64,000 nucleotides of DNA, taken from assembly GCA_019637915.1 (NCBI GenBank), contig JAHBUV010000001.1, forward strand, positions 2,760,565 through 2,824,564, in the 5' to 3' direction. A program made the position numbers and the translations under genes. Each line of letters starts with the position of its first letter. Position 1 is the first letter of the stretch. The notes below the pieces were generated by a model. That model was not told the DNA's origin and did no database searches. It was given only the letters and a program-made list of their open reading frames with translations. Positions 7,995-16,686 of the stretch are shown in pieces. Source of the stretch: Pseudobdellovibrionaceae bacterium. Lineage in GTDB: Bacteria > Bdellovibrionota > Bdellovibrionia > Bdellovibrionales > Bdellovibrionaceae.

Positions 7995-9844
7995 CAGTTC
8001 ACCTTGATCTTCTTCAGCGTGGGAGCTTTCAGGCTCGATTTGTCCGGCACGCGCAAGGCGCGCGGCGAGGACTCGAGGCTTTCGCGGCCCCAGGAGTCGA
8101 CGGCGTCGAGCTTCACGTTGTATTCGCCCGGCATGAGGTTTTTCAGGCTGGCGGAGCTGCCGGTGTACTTTTTCCGCGCCAGTTCCTTGCCGGCCTTGTT
8201 CGTGATCACGAGCTGGTACTCCTTGGCGCCGGGCAGGGGCTGCCAGCGCAGTTCCGTGCGGCCGTCGCCGCCGGCCTCGAGAAGGCCTTCTTCCGGCAGG
8301 AGCACCGGCGGTTTCAGCCGGGGCAGCTCGTTCACGGCCAGGGTTTTCAGATCGGATTTGCCGATGACGGCGCCGTCTTTGTCCAGGGCCTCGATGCTCG
8401 CGACGTAACGGCCGGCCTTGGGCACCGGCGCTTTGAAACGGCCCTCTTTGGCTTCGAACTGCCGGGGCTCGGCGAGGGCGTCGGCCTCGTCGCTCAGGCG
8501 CACGCGGTAGGAGGCGATGTCCTCCTGGCGGGTGGCGGCGTTCCAGCTGAGCTCCAAAGCGGGCTGCGTGGTGAAGGATTGGCTGAGTTTGTCCTCGGGC
8601 AGGGACCAGAGGATCTGCGCCGGGTCTTTTTTGACGGGCAGGGATTTCAGCAGCGTGAAGCGCTGCACTTTGCCCGCCACCGGCTTTTCCTCGCCGTCGT
8701 AGAAGGCGGACATGCGCCAGTAGTAGGCGCCTTCCTTCAGGTTCGGGAGGGACAGCTGGTCTTCCTTGGTGAAGGTGCGGTTGACGAGGGGCTTTTCCAG
8801 CGTGGCGCTGGTCGAGACCTCGAGCTGCACGCGGCTGGCGTCTTCCGAGCGCTGCCATTTGAAGCTCATGTCGAAGGGCGATTTGTCCATTTGGATCTCG
8901 GCGTCGGCCAGGGGGAAGACCACGGCCGGGGCGTAGCGCGCCTGGATGTTCAAACGGGTGACGGGGGTTTCCGCCATGACCTGCTGGTTCTCCGGGTTTT
9001 TCGCGACGAGTTTCCACCAGAATTTCCCGAGCGGCAATTTGGCCTGCAGTTCGGTGGCGCCGGCTTTGTCGGCCGCGCCGCTTTCACGCAGGTCCTTGCG
9101 GGTGGCGCCGGTCAGGAGGGAGACGGTCCACGCCGGGGGCAGGCCCTGCCAGCGGAAGGACACGGCTTTGTCGTGATCGGGATCGATGAAAACGGGTTTG
9201 CCCGCGGAAGGGGAAAGGATCTTCCAGTTCGAGTTGTCGAACTGCAGACCGGTGGCGCTGAGCGAGGAGCTCTTGCCGCTGCCGATCTCTTTTTCTTTTC
9301 CGTCGGCGCCGCGCAGCTTGGCGCTCCCTTCCAAAACCTGCAGGTCCAAACGATCGCCGGAGCCTTTCGACAAGGAGGCGCTGGCGCCCGTCAGGTCGAC
9401 TTTGCCGTTTTTGGAATTGAGCACGAGACCCGGGGCCGCCGCGGCGTCGGCGCCCGGGGCGTCGGCGGCTTTGGCGTTCACGAACAAGGAACCTTCCATG
9501 AGGTCGAGACTGATCTCGCCCTTGGATTTCTGCAGGACGATCAGGGAATCCGGTTCGAGGTCGATGTAACGGCCGTCCTCGAACTGGATGCGCAATTCGC
9601 CCTGCGTGGAGGTGCGCACGGTCTCGCCGTTGTAGAGGCTGTCGCCGGTGTTGACCGCCTGCCAGAGCAAACGCGTGGCGGGACGGCGCAAAACCTCGTC
9701 ACCGACGCGGCTCACTTGCGCGAGCGGCGCCTCGTTGGTGAGATTGAGTTTTTTCTCCGTGGTCTTGTACCAGACCACGGTCGCCGTCGCGCACGACAGG
9801 GACAGCAAAGCGGCGAGCGCCAGACGTTTCCACTGGGATCTCAT
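7994..9844 (-). CDS. FecR-domain protein with Fn3-like repeats
   Basis: A 616-residue exported protein. An N-terminal hydrophobic stretch (residues 8-25) is followed by a FecR-type domain at about 50-160 (GDSLYNGETVRTSTQGELRIQFEDGRY, then DLMEGSLFVNA). FecR domains sit in the periplasm and often pass envelope signals. The rest is a string of Fn3-like repeats with FRWQGLPP, SFKWQRSED, LSWNAATR and LRWQPLPGAKEYQLV cores. It is the first gene of the leftward three-gene operon and overlaps the next gene by one base. There is no FecI-type sigma factor beside it, so it is unlikely to be a classical anti-sigma factor. Partnership with the cyclase is inferred. Confidence 0.88.
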   Translation of the reverse strand: MRSQWKRLALAALLSLSCATATVVWYKTTEKKLNLTNEAPLAQVSRVGDEVLRRPATRLLWQAVNTGDSLYNGETVRTSTQGELRIQFEDGRYIDLEPDSLIVLQKSKGEISLDLMEGSLFVNAKAADAPGADAAAAPGLVLNSKNGKVDLTGASASLSKGSGDRLDLQVLEGSAKLRGADGKEKEIGSGKSSSLSATGLQFDNSNWKILSPSAGKPVFIDPDHDKAVSFRWQGLPPAWTVSLLTGATRKDLRESGAADKAGATELQAKLPLGKFWWKLVAKNPENQQVMAETPVTRLNIQARYAPAVVFPLADAEIQMDKSPFDMSFKWQRSEDASRVQLEVSTSATLEKPLVNRTFTKEDQLSLPNLKEGAYYWRMSAFYDGEEKPVAGKVQRFTLLKSLPVKKDPAQILWSLPEDKLSQSFTTQPALELSWNAATRQEDIASYRVRLSDEADALAEPRQFEAKEGRFKAPVPKAGRYVASIEALDKDGAVIGKSDLKTLAVNELPRLKPPVLLPEEGLLEAGGDGRTELRWQPLPGAKEYQLVITNKAGKELARKKYTGSSASLKNLMPGEYNVKLDAVDSWGRESLESSPRALRVPDKSSLKAPTLKKIKVN

Positions 9845-10038
9845 TTCGAGTCCTCCACCGCCTTTCTATCGGCGCGCGGTTCACGGCAGTGAAGGGACTC
9901 CGGGCCGAGGTCCAGTCCAGATTGCGAGTCGGTTTTTTCCGAACAGGGGGGAAATTGAGTCTTCGCAGGAATTCGCGCGGTCCCGGCCCCGCCTTTTTGC
10001 TAGGAAGGCCCGGGTCTTTCAAGTATCTTCGGCGCTTT

Positions 10039-10512
10039 ATGACGAAGAACTACATCACCCCGCGGGGGATCGAAAAACTGAAATCCGAGTACGCCGCCCT
10101 CCTGCACGGCGAGCGTCCGAAGGTGGTGGAAACCGTCGCCTGGGCCGCCAGCAACGGCGATCGTTCGGAGAACGCCGATTATCTTTACGGCAAAAAACGC
10201 CTGCGCGAGATCGACCGCCGTCTGCGCTGGCTCACCCAGCGCATCGAGGACGCCGAGGTCGTGGACCCGCGCTCCGTCGGCGACACGGGACGCGTCGTTT
10301 TCGGCGCCACGGTCACGCTGTCGGACGAGGACGGCAACGAAGCGGTTTATCAGATCGTCGGCGAGGATGAGACCGACATCAAAGCCGGCCGGATTTCCTG
10401 GAAATCGCCGGTGGCCCGCGCCCTGATGGGGAAAAAAGAGGGCGACGAGGCGCTCATCCGCAAGCCCGCCGGCGAAGAGGCCGTCGTCATCGAGAAAATC
10501 GAGTACAAATAA
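10039..10512 (+). CDS. greB: Transcription elongation factor GreB
   Basis: A 157-residue protein that binds the RNA polymerase secondary channel and stimulates transcript cleavage in backtracked complexes. The N-terminal coiled coil holds the acidic tip in NGDRSENADYLYGKKRLREIDRR, where Asp and Glu residues coordinate the catalytic Mg. The FKBP-like C-terminal domain follows (VTLSDEDGNEAVYQIVGEDE). The GreB form is favoured over GreA by the YLYGKKRLREIDRRLRWL run. The ATG at 10039 gives the normal length; longer in-frame extensions upstream are non-family sequence. Confidence 0.96.
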   Translation: MTKNYITPRGIEKLKSEYAALLHGERPKVVETVAWAASNGDRSENADYLYGKKRLREIDRRLRWLTQRIEDAEVVDPRSVGDTGRVVFGATVTLSDEDGNEAVYQIVGEDETDIKAGRISWKSPVARALMGKKEGDEALIRKPAGEEAVVIEKIEYK

Positions 10513-10537
10513 AAAGTCCCGGAGCGGGCGGTTGCGT

Positions 10538-11284
10538 TCAGCGCGGGATTTCGCGGGGATTGACGTTCATGCGCGTGAAAATGCGGTTCCACGGCAGGGC
10601 CCGCAGCGGGGTGGCGTAATTGTAAGCCTGCGACCCGCCGTTGTGGATGGCGACCACCTTCAGCGTGCGCGAATCCAGAATGGTCGCGCCGGAGCTGCCG
10701 GGAAGCGTGTCGCACTGATGGTAGAAGCCCTTCACGTTGGTGGCTTGGATCCCCCATTGCGGCTGGCCCGGATCGAACATCATGATGCGGCGGCAAAACT
10801 TGGACCACGCCAACGGCGCGGCATCGGCATGACTGAGGATGGTGAGAACCGGTTGGCCGTAGGGGGCCTCTTTCTGAAGTTCCAGGCCCACGAAGGCTTG
10901 CGGCGCGCGATCGAATTGCAGAATGGCGTAATCCAGAACCGGGTCGAGCTGCAGGGCCACGATGCGCCGGCACCGGGAAATCAGGCCGCGGCGGTCGCCG
11001 CGCACGCCCCACTGGATCGTGATGTCCGCGCAGGGCAGGTTTTCGGAGTAGGCGATCTTTTCCTGATCCGTCATGCAGTGACCGGCGGTCAGCACGAAGC
11101 CGCGCCCGATGTGGGTGCCGGTGCAGTCCATGGAGAGCAGCCCCATGGCGTCCACCAGACGGAAAAGGGCGGGCGGCAGATTCAAACCGGCGTCGTTCGA
11201 AGGGGTCAGTTGATCGGAACCGATGATCTTGGCTTGGGCCGTGAAGGCGAACAGGAAAGCGAAAGACAGAATCAATGACCGCAT
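10538..11284 (-). CDS. Secreted trypsin-like serine protease
   Basis: A 248-residue exported protease of the trypsin (S1) fold. The signal peptide is residues 1-18 (ends TAQA). The catalytic triad is visible: H69 in TAGHC, D118 in LDYAIL and S198 in LPGSSGA. Several Cys residues fit disulfide bonds in the periplasm or outside. An Ile-Ile-Gly-like start (KIIGSD, residues 19-24) resembles the trypsin activation N-terminus directly after the signal peptide, so it may need no long propeptide. Single gene, convergent with greB. Such proteases are common in predatory or lytic bacteria, but the target is unknown. Confidence 0.9.
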   Translation of the reverse strand: MRSLILSFAFLFAFTAQAKIIGSDQLTPSNDAGLNLPPALFRLVDAMGLLSMDCTGTHIGRGFVLTAGHCMTDQEKIAYSENLPCADITIQWGVRGDRRGLISRCRRIVALQLDPVLDYAILQFDRAPQAFVGLELQKEAPYGQPVLTILSHADAAPLAWSKFCRRIMMFDPGQPQWGIQATNVKGFYHQCDTLPGSSGATILDSRTLKVVAIHNGGSQAYNYATPLRALPWNRIFTRMNVNPREIPR

Positions 11285-11345
11285 GGTGCCCCCTCGAGGA
11301 GGGGTAGGAGTAGTCTTCCGGGATATAAAAAGTCAATGAAGGTGA

Positions 11346-11377
11346 AAAAAAGAAAAGCCCGGTCGTCCCGGGCTTTT
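11346..11377 (-). terminator. Intrinsic terminator of the 58-residue peptide gene
   Basis: On the minus strand a 10-bp perfect stem (AAAAGCCCGG with CCGGGCTTTT, arms 11353-11362 and 11368-11377, 5-nt loop) is followed by a T-rich run. It lies 40 bp past the stop of the small exported peptide gene. Confidence 0.85.
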
Positions 11378-11417
11378 CCTCGATTCCCACCTGAGTGGTT
11401 GAAATCAACCGCGGCGC

Positions 11418-11594
11418 TTAGTGCGTGGCGTGCGGCTTTTTGCAATCGGCGTGGTCTTTGTTCTTCACGTCTTTGCAGTCGATTTTTTCCGTTTTGGTCG
11501 TGGTGGTCACGGTCTCTTGCTTGGTGGTTTTGGCCGGGGGATTGGCGAACGCGACGGCGGACACGCTGACGAGGGCGGCGATCATGAGTTTCAT
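11418..11594 (-). CDS. Small exported peptide, 58 residues, Lys/Thr-rich
   Basis: A signal peptide (MKLMIAALVSVSAVAFA, residues 1-17) is followed by a 41-residue polar tail rich in Lys, Thr and Asp with two Cys (IDCKDVKNKDHADCKKP) that could form a disulfide or bind metal. The ATG at 11594 is preceded by AAGGAG at ideal spacing; a longer frame upstream lacks this. The gene has its own intrinsic terminator and about 125 bp to the next gene, so it is a single small transcript. The same layout (signal peptide plus short basic tail) is seen in the gene at 19702-19881. I do not recognise a family. Confidence 0.8.
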   Translation of the reverse strand: MKLMIAALVSVSAVAFANPPAKTTKQETVTTTTKTEKIDCKDVKNKDHADCKKPHATH

Positions 11595-11719
11595 GGAATC
11601 TCCTTGGTTGGTTTGAAGGACAAAATGTCCTTCGTTCAATGAACCCAGGGTAAGTCCGTCCGATCAAAACCGCATGAATGTAAGATTAAAATTCGTTAAG
11701 GAGCCGGAGATCCGGCGGA

Positions 11720-12487
11720 TCAGTCGTGGGATTGGGGCGAATTGGGGCTTTCCTCGAGGCCGTTCTCTTCGCCCTCCGCCTTTTGTCTGTCCCGTTCGTG
11801 GATTTCCTGGACCAGGCGGTCCAAGCGGACATTGTCGAGGATGACGATGCGTTTTCCGTTGGCGGCGATCAGCCCGTCCTCGCGGAACTCCGACAGAACG
11901 CGCACGGCGGATTCCTGCACGGTGCTCATCAGCGAAGCGATGTCGATTTTCGTCAAAGGGATGTCGATCATTTTGAACTGACCGTAGCGCACGCTGAAAC
12001 GATCGCGCAGGACTTTCAGCACCAGCAAGGCGCGCTCGCGCAAACTTTTCTTCGCCCAGTGCGCGGCCACGGACATCGTCATCAGGTTGGTGGCGAGTTG
12101 CACCTGGACGAGCTTCAAGAGGGGGATCCGGCCGTCCATGAGTTTTTCGAAGTGGTTCCAGGGCATGGCGCAGACTTCGATCTCGGGCATGAGGGCCTTG
12201 GCGCGCAGACGCACTTCCATCCGTGAGAGATGCATGGCGGGACCGATCAAGTCCCCGCCGGCGGCGAGCGCGAGGATGTCGCCGTTTTCCGTGGTCACTT
12301 TGAAGGCGCCCCGGCGCACGACGATGGAATGCGTTTTCAACAGATGGGTGAAGGAATCTTCGTCGCGTTTTTTAATCGTGAGCATCCCCAGTTCGTATTC
12401 GGGCGTGTTGATCTGTTCTGGCGGACGCGTGGTCCGGAAAGGGCATATTTCGCCAGAAGGGCAAGAGTTGCAGAGGGGATTTTGCAT
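11720..12487 (-). CDS. FNR-type Crp family regulator with Fe-S cysteine motif
   Basis: A 255-residue regulator. Residues about 30-150 are a cyclic-nucleotide-binding-like beta-roll, and 165-235 hold the winged helix with DIPLTKIDIASLMSTVQESAVRVLSEF as the helix-turn-helix. The N-terminus carries C6-x2-C9-x5-C15, exactly the spacing of E. coli FNR (C20-x2-C23-x5-C29), and a fourth Cys at C106 matches FNR C122. This points to an oxygen-labile [4Fe-4S] sensor rather than a cAMP receptor. The tail (residues 235-255) is acidic and low in complexity. An FNR-like palindrome lies upstream of its own start. Target genes are not known. Confidence 0.92.
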   Translation of the reverse strand: MQNPLCNSCPSGEICPFRTTRPPEQINTPEYELGMLTIKKRDEDSFTHLLKTHSIVVRRGAFKVTTENGDILALAAGGDLIGPAMHLSRMEVRLRAKALMPEIEVCAMPWNHFEKLMDGRIPLLKLVQVQLATNLMTMSVAAHWAKKSLRERALLVLKVLRDRFSVRYGQFKMIDIPLTKIDIASLMSTVQESAVRVLSEFREDGLIAANGKRIVILDNVRLDRLVQEIHERDRQKAEGEENGLEESPNSPQSHD

Positions 12488-12851
12488 TCAAATCATATTA
12501 TCCCTGTTCATAGTTTTTGAATATTGATGGATCTCAATAATAAACGCTTTCCTTCCAAAGTTTGTGACTTTATAGGACCTGGATCGATCCGGGCCGCGGC
12601 CCAACCTTCGTCGGGTTCACTCCAAATCAATTCACATTGTTCTGAAAAACCCGGACGAAAGTTGGGCGAAATCAAGGGGTTTGAGTTTTCTGAAGGAATC
12701 AAGACGTGGGTGGGAGAAGGAGGGAAAACTGGACCAAGGTCAGGGGCCCCATTGAATCCTGACAGGAATGTTTTTGCGGTTTGCGGGCAACTGGGCTTTC
12801 ATCGAGGGGAGCCCGCAGGAAGCGCGGCTCATCGGCGAAAGGATTCACCGA
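12488..12851. other. 364-bp intergenic region between divergent genes
   Basis: The part next to the FNR-type gene (about 12488-12570) is AT-rich and holds its likely promoter and an FNR-like box. The rest has no gene that I can support. An in-frame extension of the nuclease gene to 12768 has no signal-peptide-like start and was not used. No terminator or repeat was seen in the remainder. Confidence 0.6.
12497..12537 (-). promoter_or_regulatory. Candidate promoter and FNR box of the FNR-type gene
   Basis: TTGAT-GGAT-CTCAA at 12524-12537 matches the FNR consensus TTGAT-N4-ATCAA in nine of ten defined bases. On the minus strand a GATAAT element (12502-12497) can serve as -10. Transcription would then begin near 12489-12490 and the box would be centred near -41, the classical class II activator position. 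The start codon at 12487 would then have almost no leader. Confidence 0.55.
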
Positions 12852-13736
12852 ATGGCCCTGACAATCTGGTCCGCGGCTTTGTGGTTCTTCATCGGGCTGA
12901 CGCCGGCCCGGGCCATGAACGGGCCGCGGCCCGCGCCGGATGAGCCGTTCAACACCTATTACGCCATTCATGATTCCCTGACCTCCGCCCGCGCCGCCTT
13001 CCAGGGGCCCGAAGAGATGCTCGCTTCATGGGCGCGGGCGATGAACCTCGCTTACGATCTGCTGCGCTTTGATTTCCACGATCGCCCTTTCCCGCCGGGG
13101 CCGGAGCGCTACAACCGCAAGGCCCACTTCGGTTCCTGGGTGGATGATCCGCGCGACGACACCTGCTACAACACGCGGGCCAAGGTTTTGATCCGCGACT
13201 CGCGCCGGCCGGTGAGCTTCAAGGCCGGCAACCGCTGCGTGGTGGAGGGCGGGGAGTGGAACGAGCCCTACACCGGACGCCAGCGCACGCTCGCCTCGGC
13301 CCTGCAGATCGATCACATGGTGCCTTTGAAAAACGCCTTCATCAGCGGCGCCTGGAGCTGGGATTGGCCGCGGCGCTGCCTGTACGCCAATTACATCGGC
13401 AACGCCTTCCACTTGGTGTCGGCGGACGGGCCTGAGAACATGCGCAAAGGCGATCGCACGCCGGCGGACTGGATGCCGCCGAACCGGCCGGTGGCCTGCG
13501 TTTACCTGAGTTCATGGCTCAAAATAAAAATGATTTGGGGTCTCGTGATGCATGAGCGTGAAGCGCGCGCCGTTCAGGCCCTGGTCCGCCAGGAACGCTG
13601 CGATCCCCGGATGTTCCAGATGAGCGAGGCGGAGTTGCTGCGGCAGCGCCAGATCCTGCGGGACAACATGAACCTCTGCGCCCGCTTGCGGCCGCCGCCG
13701 CCCTCGCGGGACGACGACGGGTCCGGCGAGGACTAG
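12852..13736 (+). CDS. Exported HNH nuclease, DUF1524 (GmrSD C-terminal) type
   Basis: A 294-residue protein with a signal peptide (MALTIW... ending ARA near residue 21). Residues about 140-225 form the His-Asn-His-like domain: QIDHMVPLKNAF with D154 and H155, then ANYIGNAFHLVSADGPENMRKGDRTPADWMPP. This is the layout of the DUF1524 nuclease domain, found both in GmrSD restriction enzymes and in secreted bacterial nucleases. The ATG at 12852 is preceded by GAAAGGA and directly starts the signal peptide. Export suggests a role in scavenging DNA, for example from prey or debris (inference). Its stop codon overlaps that of the convergent thioredoxin gene by CTAG. Confidence 0.85.
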   Translation: MALTIWSAALWFFIGLTPARAMNGPRPAPDEPFNTYYAIHDSLTSARAAFQGPEEMLASWARAMNLAYDLLRFDFHDRPFPPGPERYNRKAHFGSWVDDPRDDTCYNTRAKVLIRDSRRPVSFKAGNRCVVEGGEWNEPYTGRQRTLASALQIDHMVPLKNAFISGAWSWDWPRRCLYANYIGNAFHLVSADGPENMRKGDRTPADWMPPNRPVACVYLSSWLKIKMIWGLVMHEREARAVQALVRQERCDPRMFQMSEAELLRQRQILRDNMNLCARLRPPPPSRDDDGSGED

Positions 13737-14122
13737 GACTCCTCGTCGCCGACCGTGGCGGTGGCGTTGTCGGCCGCGACCTGGGCGCGGACCTCGTCCA
13801 TGTTCACGTCGCGGACTTTTTGAATGATCTCTTCCAGCACTTCCTCCGGCAGGGCGCCCGGCTGCAGGAAGATCAGCTCCTTGTCCTTGAAGATCCCCAG
13901 GGTCGGGATGGACATCACGCCGAATTGACCGGCCAGTTCGGCTTGGTCGTCGGTGTTGATCTTGGCGAATTTCAAATCGGGATTTTTGGCGGCGATCCCC
14001 TCGAACACGGGGCCGAAGCGTTGGCAGGGACCGCACCAGGGAGCCCAAAAATCGATGAAAACCATCTCATTCTTTTCGATGGTTTCTTTGATGTTGCTCA
14101 GGTTCAGATCAATCACGCTCAT
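13733..14122 (-). CDS. trxA: Thioredoxin
   Basis: A 129-residue cytoplasmic thiol-disulfide reductase with active site WCGPC (residues 29-33) in FIDFWAPWCGPCQRFGP and the cis-Pro in SIPTLGIF. It is about 20 residues longer than E. coli thioredoxin; the extra C-terminus is acidic and Ala-rich. The ATG at 14122 is preferred over an upstream ATG 11 codons earlier because the family start is MSVIDLN. Convergent with the nuclease gene and sharing 4 bp with it. Confidence 0.93.
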   Translation of the reverse strand: MSVIDLNLSNIKETIEKNEMVFIDFWAPWCGPCQRFGPVFEGIAAKNPDLKFAKINTDDQAELAGQFGVMSIPTLGIFKDKELIFLQPGALPEEVLEEIIQKVRDVNMDEVRAQVAADNATATVGDEES

Positions 14123-14247
14123 GGGGACCCCTTTCTTCGCACAACGTCCCACCATCCCGTCTTGATTTGAAGCGAAAAGACGGCGTCGTCCGGGTGCGTC
14201 TCAGTTTCACTCTCCAGGACCTAAGACCGAAATCCGATAGAAAGGAC

Positions 14248-16626
14248 ATGCATGAATTGAACGTGACCAGGCAACAGATGCATCGCCTCGCCCTTGCGGC
14301 CGTCGCGCTGTTTTTCCTCCCCGCGTGCACGAAGAGCGCGCCCGCCATGGAGTTCCTCTCCGTCGCGTTCCCGGCGCCGTTGAGTTCGGTGAAGAGCCCC
14401 TTTGAACAAGACGCGGACGAGGTCGGCCACATCAATTTCGGCGGCAGCTGCGTCCCTTACGTCAGTTCCTTCGAGATCCAGGTCAACGATTCTTCTTGGA
14501 TGCCGGTGCCGGCCGCGCCCAGCGCGCCCATCAACGGCACTTATCATCCGAACGGCGGGGTCGCCAGCTACGCTTACACCGAGACGGCGCCGGCGGACAC
14601 GACCTACGACACGAACTGCTCCGACGGGCGTTTCCAGTTCTTCCTTTACATGCACCAATTGGATGACCTGATCGCCGCCTCCGGCCAGGTGGCGAGCGTC
14701 ACCGACCAGAGCTATGACGTGCGCGTGATCCGTGTGCGCGGCGTGGGCGGGCCCCTGCCGACCAAACCGCTCGAGTTCCGCAACGACCGCCATGACGATG
14801 ACGGCGGCCCCGCGCCGACCTTGCCGGCGACGTCGTTCAGCGCTTACGGGCGCGGCCAGATCGGCGTCGGGCAATGCCATCAGGGCGGCATCAACCTGAT
14901 GAACGGCAACGACTACAGCGTGATCAACGGCGTGAGCCGTGAATTCACCCTGGAGAAAATGAACTTCGGAGCGCCCGGCGACTTCGAAATCTACTCGGAC
15001 GAGATCTGCTCCATGCCTCTGGGCAAAGTCAGCGGCAAGTCGGTGATCACGATCCCGGCGAACCAGACCCACGTCACGTTCTATTACAAAGGCTCCTCGG
15101 AAGAGCACGCCAGCCTGTCCCCTTATCAGGAGCGCTCCCTCCGGGTGGCGACCGCCTCCGGTCTGACGGCGGTCAATTCCCAGGTCGGCGTCTCCGTCAG
15201 GACGCCGGGCGCGCCCACGCGGATCGTTCTGGAGAACTTCCGTGAAACCATGGCCGTGAACGATTGCCGCGAGATCCGTTTCTGGGCCCAGGACGCCAAC
15301 GGCGTCCCGAGCGCCGTCGGCAGCAACACCAACATCATCCCTAATCTGTCCCAGGCGGCGGGTTTGTCCTTCCGCGCGGATTGCGGCGGCGGCGCCACGG
15401 TGACGCAAGTGACGATTCCCAACGGGGCCTCGCAGGCCCGCGTGGCGATCAAGGCCACGGACGCTTCGTCGAAAAAGGTGACCTTCACCCTGAGCCCGGC
15501 GGGTCTGGCCTTGCCGGATTCTTTGTACGTCAATCCGCCCATCGCCGCCGATCACGTGGCCCTGATGGACGACGCCTTGTTCGCGGGGATGCCGGCCCAG
15601 TCTCCGGACTGCCGCCCGTTGAAAGTCATGCTGATGAACGCGGCCAACGCCATGCAGGGCAACGCCATGGGCAGCAAGCTGACGCTGAATTTGCGCTCGA
15701 ACCCGTCCGGCATCATCAATTTCTATTCGACGCCGGATTGTGCGGCGGCCATCGGCGACGGTCAAAGCGGCGCGCCCGTGGAGTTCGATCCCGGTCAGGC
15801 CCACGCCACGGTTTACTGGAACGCTCAACCGACTTTTTACGGCTCGCAAGTGCATTTCACGATGGATCCAAGTCCCTTCCTGGAGCAGGCCTGGATGCTC
15901 ACCGACGTGATCGTGAACGCGGTGCCGGCGCTGAACTCCCTGGGCTATGTCCCGCAGAGCCAGTGGCGCATGCCCCGCCGCGATGATCTGGGCCTCGTCT
16001 CGATTTCAAGCATGAACGCCCTCTCGAGTTCGAGCATCAACCGCGTCCTGTCCGCCCCGGGGGCGACCCCGCAAGCCGGCTACATCGGCATCGACGGCCG
16101 CGGCTCTGAAAACCGTCGCATCGCGCAGATGGTGATGAATTTCACCGGCACGGAGTCGTTGACCGCCGATCTGAACACCGGCGGGGGCACGCAGATCTTC
16201 TCGGACGGACCCTTCACGATCGCGCTGTTCTTCCGCGTCGACGCCAACGGCAGCGCGATGACCTTGTTCTCGGACGAGACGGGGGACGTCGAGCTGAAAA
16301 TGCTGCCGGACGGTTCGGTCCGGTTCCTGAGCTGCACTTTCACTTTTCACGCCGTCAACGACGGGAAATGGCACAGCGTCCTCGCCAGCCGCGACGCGAC
16401 CAACTGTTACCTCTCGGTGGACGGTTCCATCGATGCCGGCAACCTGCAGCCCCTCGTCACGACGGACAGGGTCGGCTTCACCACCTTGAACTTCGCCAAC
16501 CGCAATGCGGGCGCCACCCCTTTCCACGGGCAGATCGCGGACATCCTCTATTTCGGCGCGAACCAGTATTCGGGTTTCTACACCATCGATCAATCCCTGC
16601 AGTCACGCTATCTGCTGCTTCCTTAG
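14248..16626 (+). CDS. Large lipoprotein with C-terminal LamG/ConA-like domain
   Basis: A 792-residue outer-envelope lipoprotein. The signal ends in a lipobox (FFLPAC, Cys about residue 27 from the chosen start). The middle is long, beta-rich and contains paired Cys. The last 200 residues are a LamG/concanavalin-like domain: TIALFFRVDANGSAMTLFSDE, then DGKWHSVLASRD and LSVDGSID, ending in GQIADILYFG. Such domains bind carbohydrates or proteins at the surface. The ATG at 14248 has GAAAGGA just upstream; an ATG at 14278 is an alternative and would still keep the lipobox. It stands alone. Adhesion to a surface or to prey is a guess. Confidence 0.82.
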   Translation: MHELNVTRQQMHRLALAAVALFFLPACTKSAPAMEFLSVAFPAPLSSVKSPFEQDADEVGHINFGGSCVPYVSSFEIQVNDSSWMPVPAAPSAPINGTYHPNGGVASYAYTETAPADTTYDTNCSDGRFQFFLYMHQLDDLIAASGQVASVTDQSYDVRVIRVRGVGGPLPTKPLEFRNDRHDDDGGPAPTLPATSFSAYGRGQIGVGQCHQGGINLMNGNDYSVINGVSREFTLEKMNFGAPGDFEIYSDEICSMPLGKVSGKSVITIPANQTHVTFYYKGSSEEHASLSPYQERSLRVATASGLTAVNSQVGVSVRTPGAPTRIVLENFRETMAVNDCREIRFWAQDANGVPSAVGSNTNIIPNLSQAAGLSFRADCGGGATVTQVTIPNGASQARVAIKATDASSKKVTFTLSPAGLALPDSLYVNPPIAADHVALMDDALFAGMPAQSPDCRPLKVMLMNAANAMQGNAMGSKLTLNLRSNPSGIINFYSTPDCAAAIGDGQSGAPVEFDPGQAHATVYWNAQPTFYGSQVHFTMDPSPFLEQAWMLTDVIVNAVPALNSLGYVPQSQWRMPRRDDLGLVSISSMNALSSSSINRVLSAPGATPQAGYIGIDGRGSENRRIAQMVMNFTGTESLTADLNTGGGTQIFSDGPFTIALFFRVDANGSAMTLFSDETGDVELKMLPDGSVRFLSCTFTFHAVNDGKWHSVLASRDATNCYLSVDGSIDAGNLQPLVTTDRVGFTTLNFANRNAGATPFHGQIADILYFGANQYSGFYTIDQSLQSRYLLLP

Positions 16627-16643
16627 AATCCTTGAGCGGCGGT

Positions 16644-16678
16644 CTTTCGTGGCGTAAAAAGAAAGAACGCCGCGAAAG
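16644..16678 (+). promoter_or_regulatory. Leader hairpin covering the ribosome binding site of the antiporter gene
   Basis: CTTTCGTGGCGT (16644-16655) pairs with ACGCCGCGAAAG (16667-16678) with one G-U pair and an A-rich 11-nt loop. The right arm contains the AAAGG that is the likely Shine-Dalgarno sequence for the ATG at 16687. It could also serve as a terminator-like hairpin for the lipoprotein gene, but it has no U-tract after it. Confidence 0.5.
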
Positions 16679-16686
16679 GATTCATC

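Noticed and set aside
11720-12487. cAMP receptor protein for the adenylate cyclase at 4.5 kb
   Set aside because: The Cys pattern is that of FNR, and the beta-roll lacks the typical phosphate-binding RxS cassette of cAMP-binding CRP.
12768-12851. Longer N-terminus for the exported nuclease
   Set aside because: The added 28 residues precede a clear signal peptide that starts at the ATG at 12852 with its own ribosome site.
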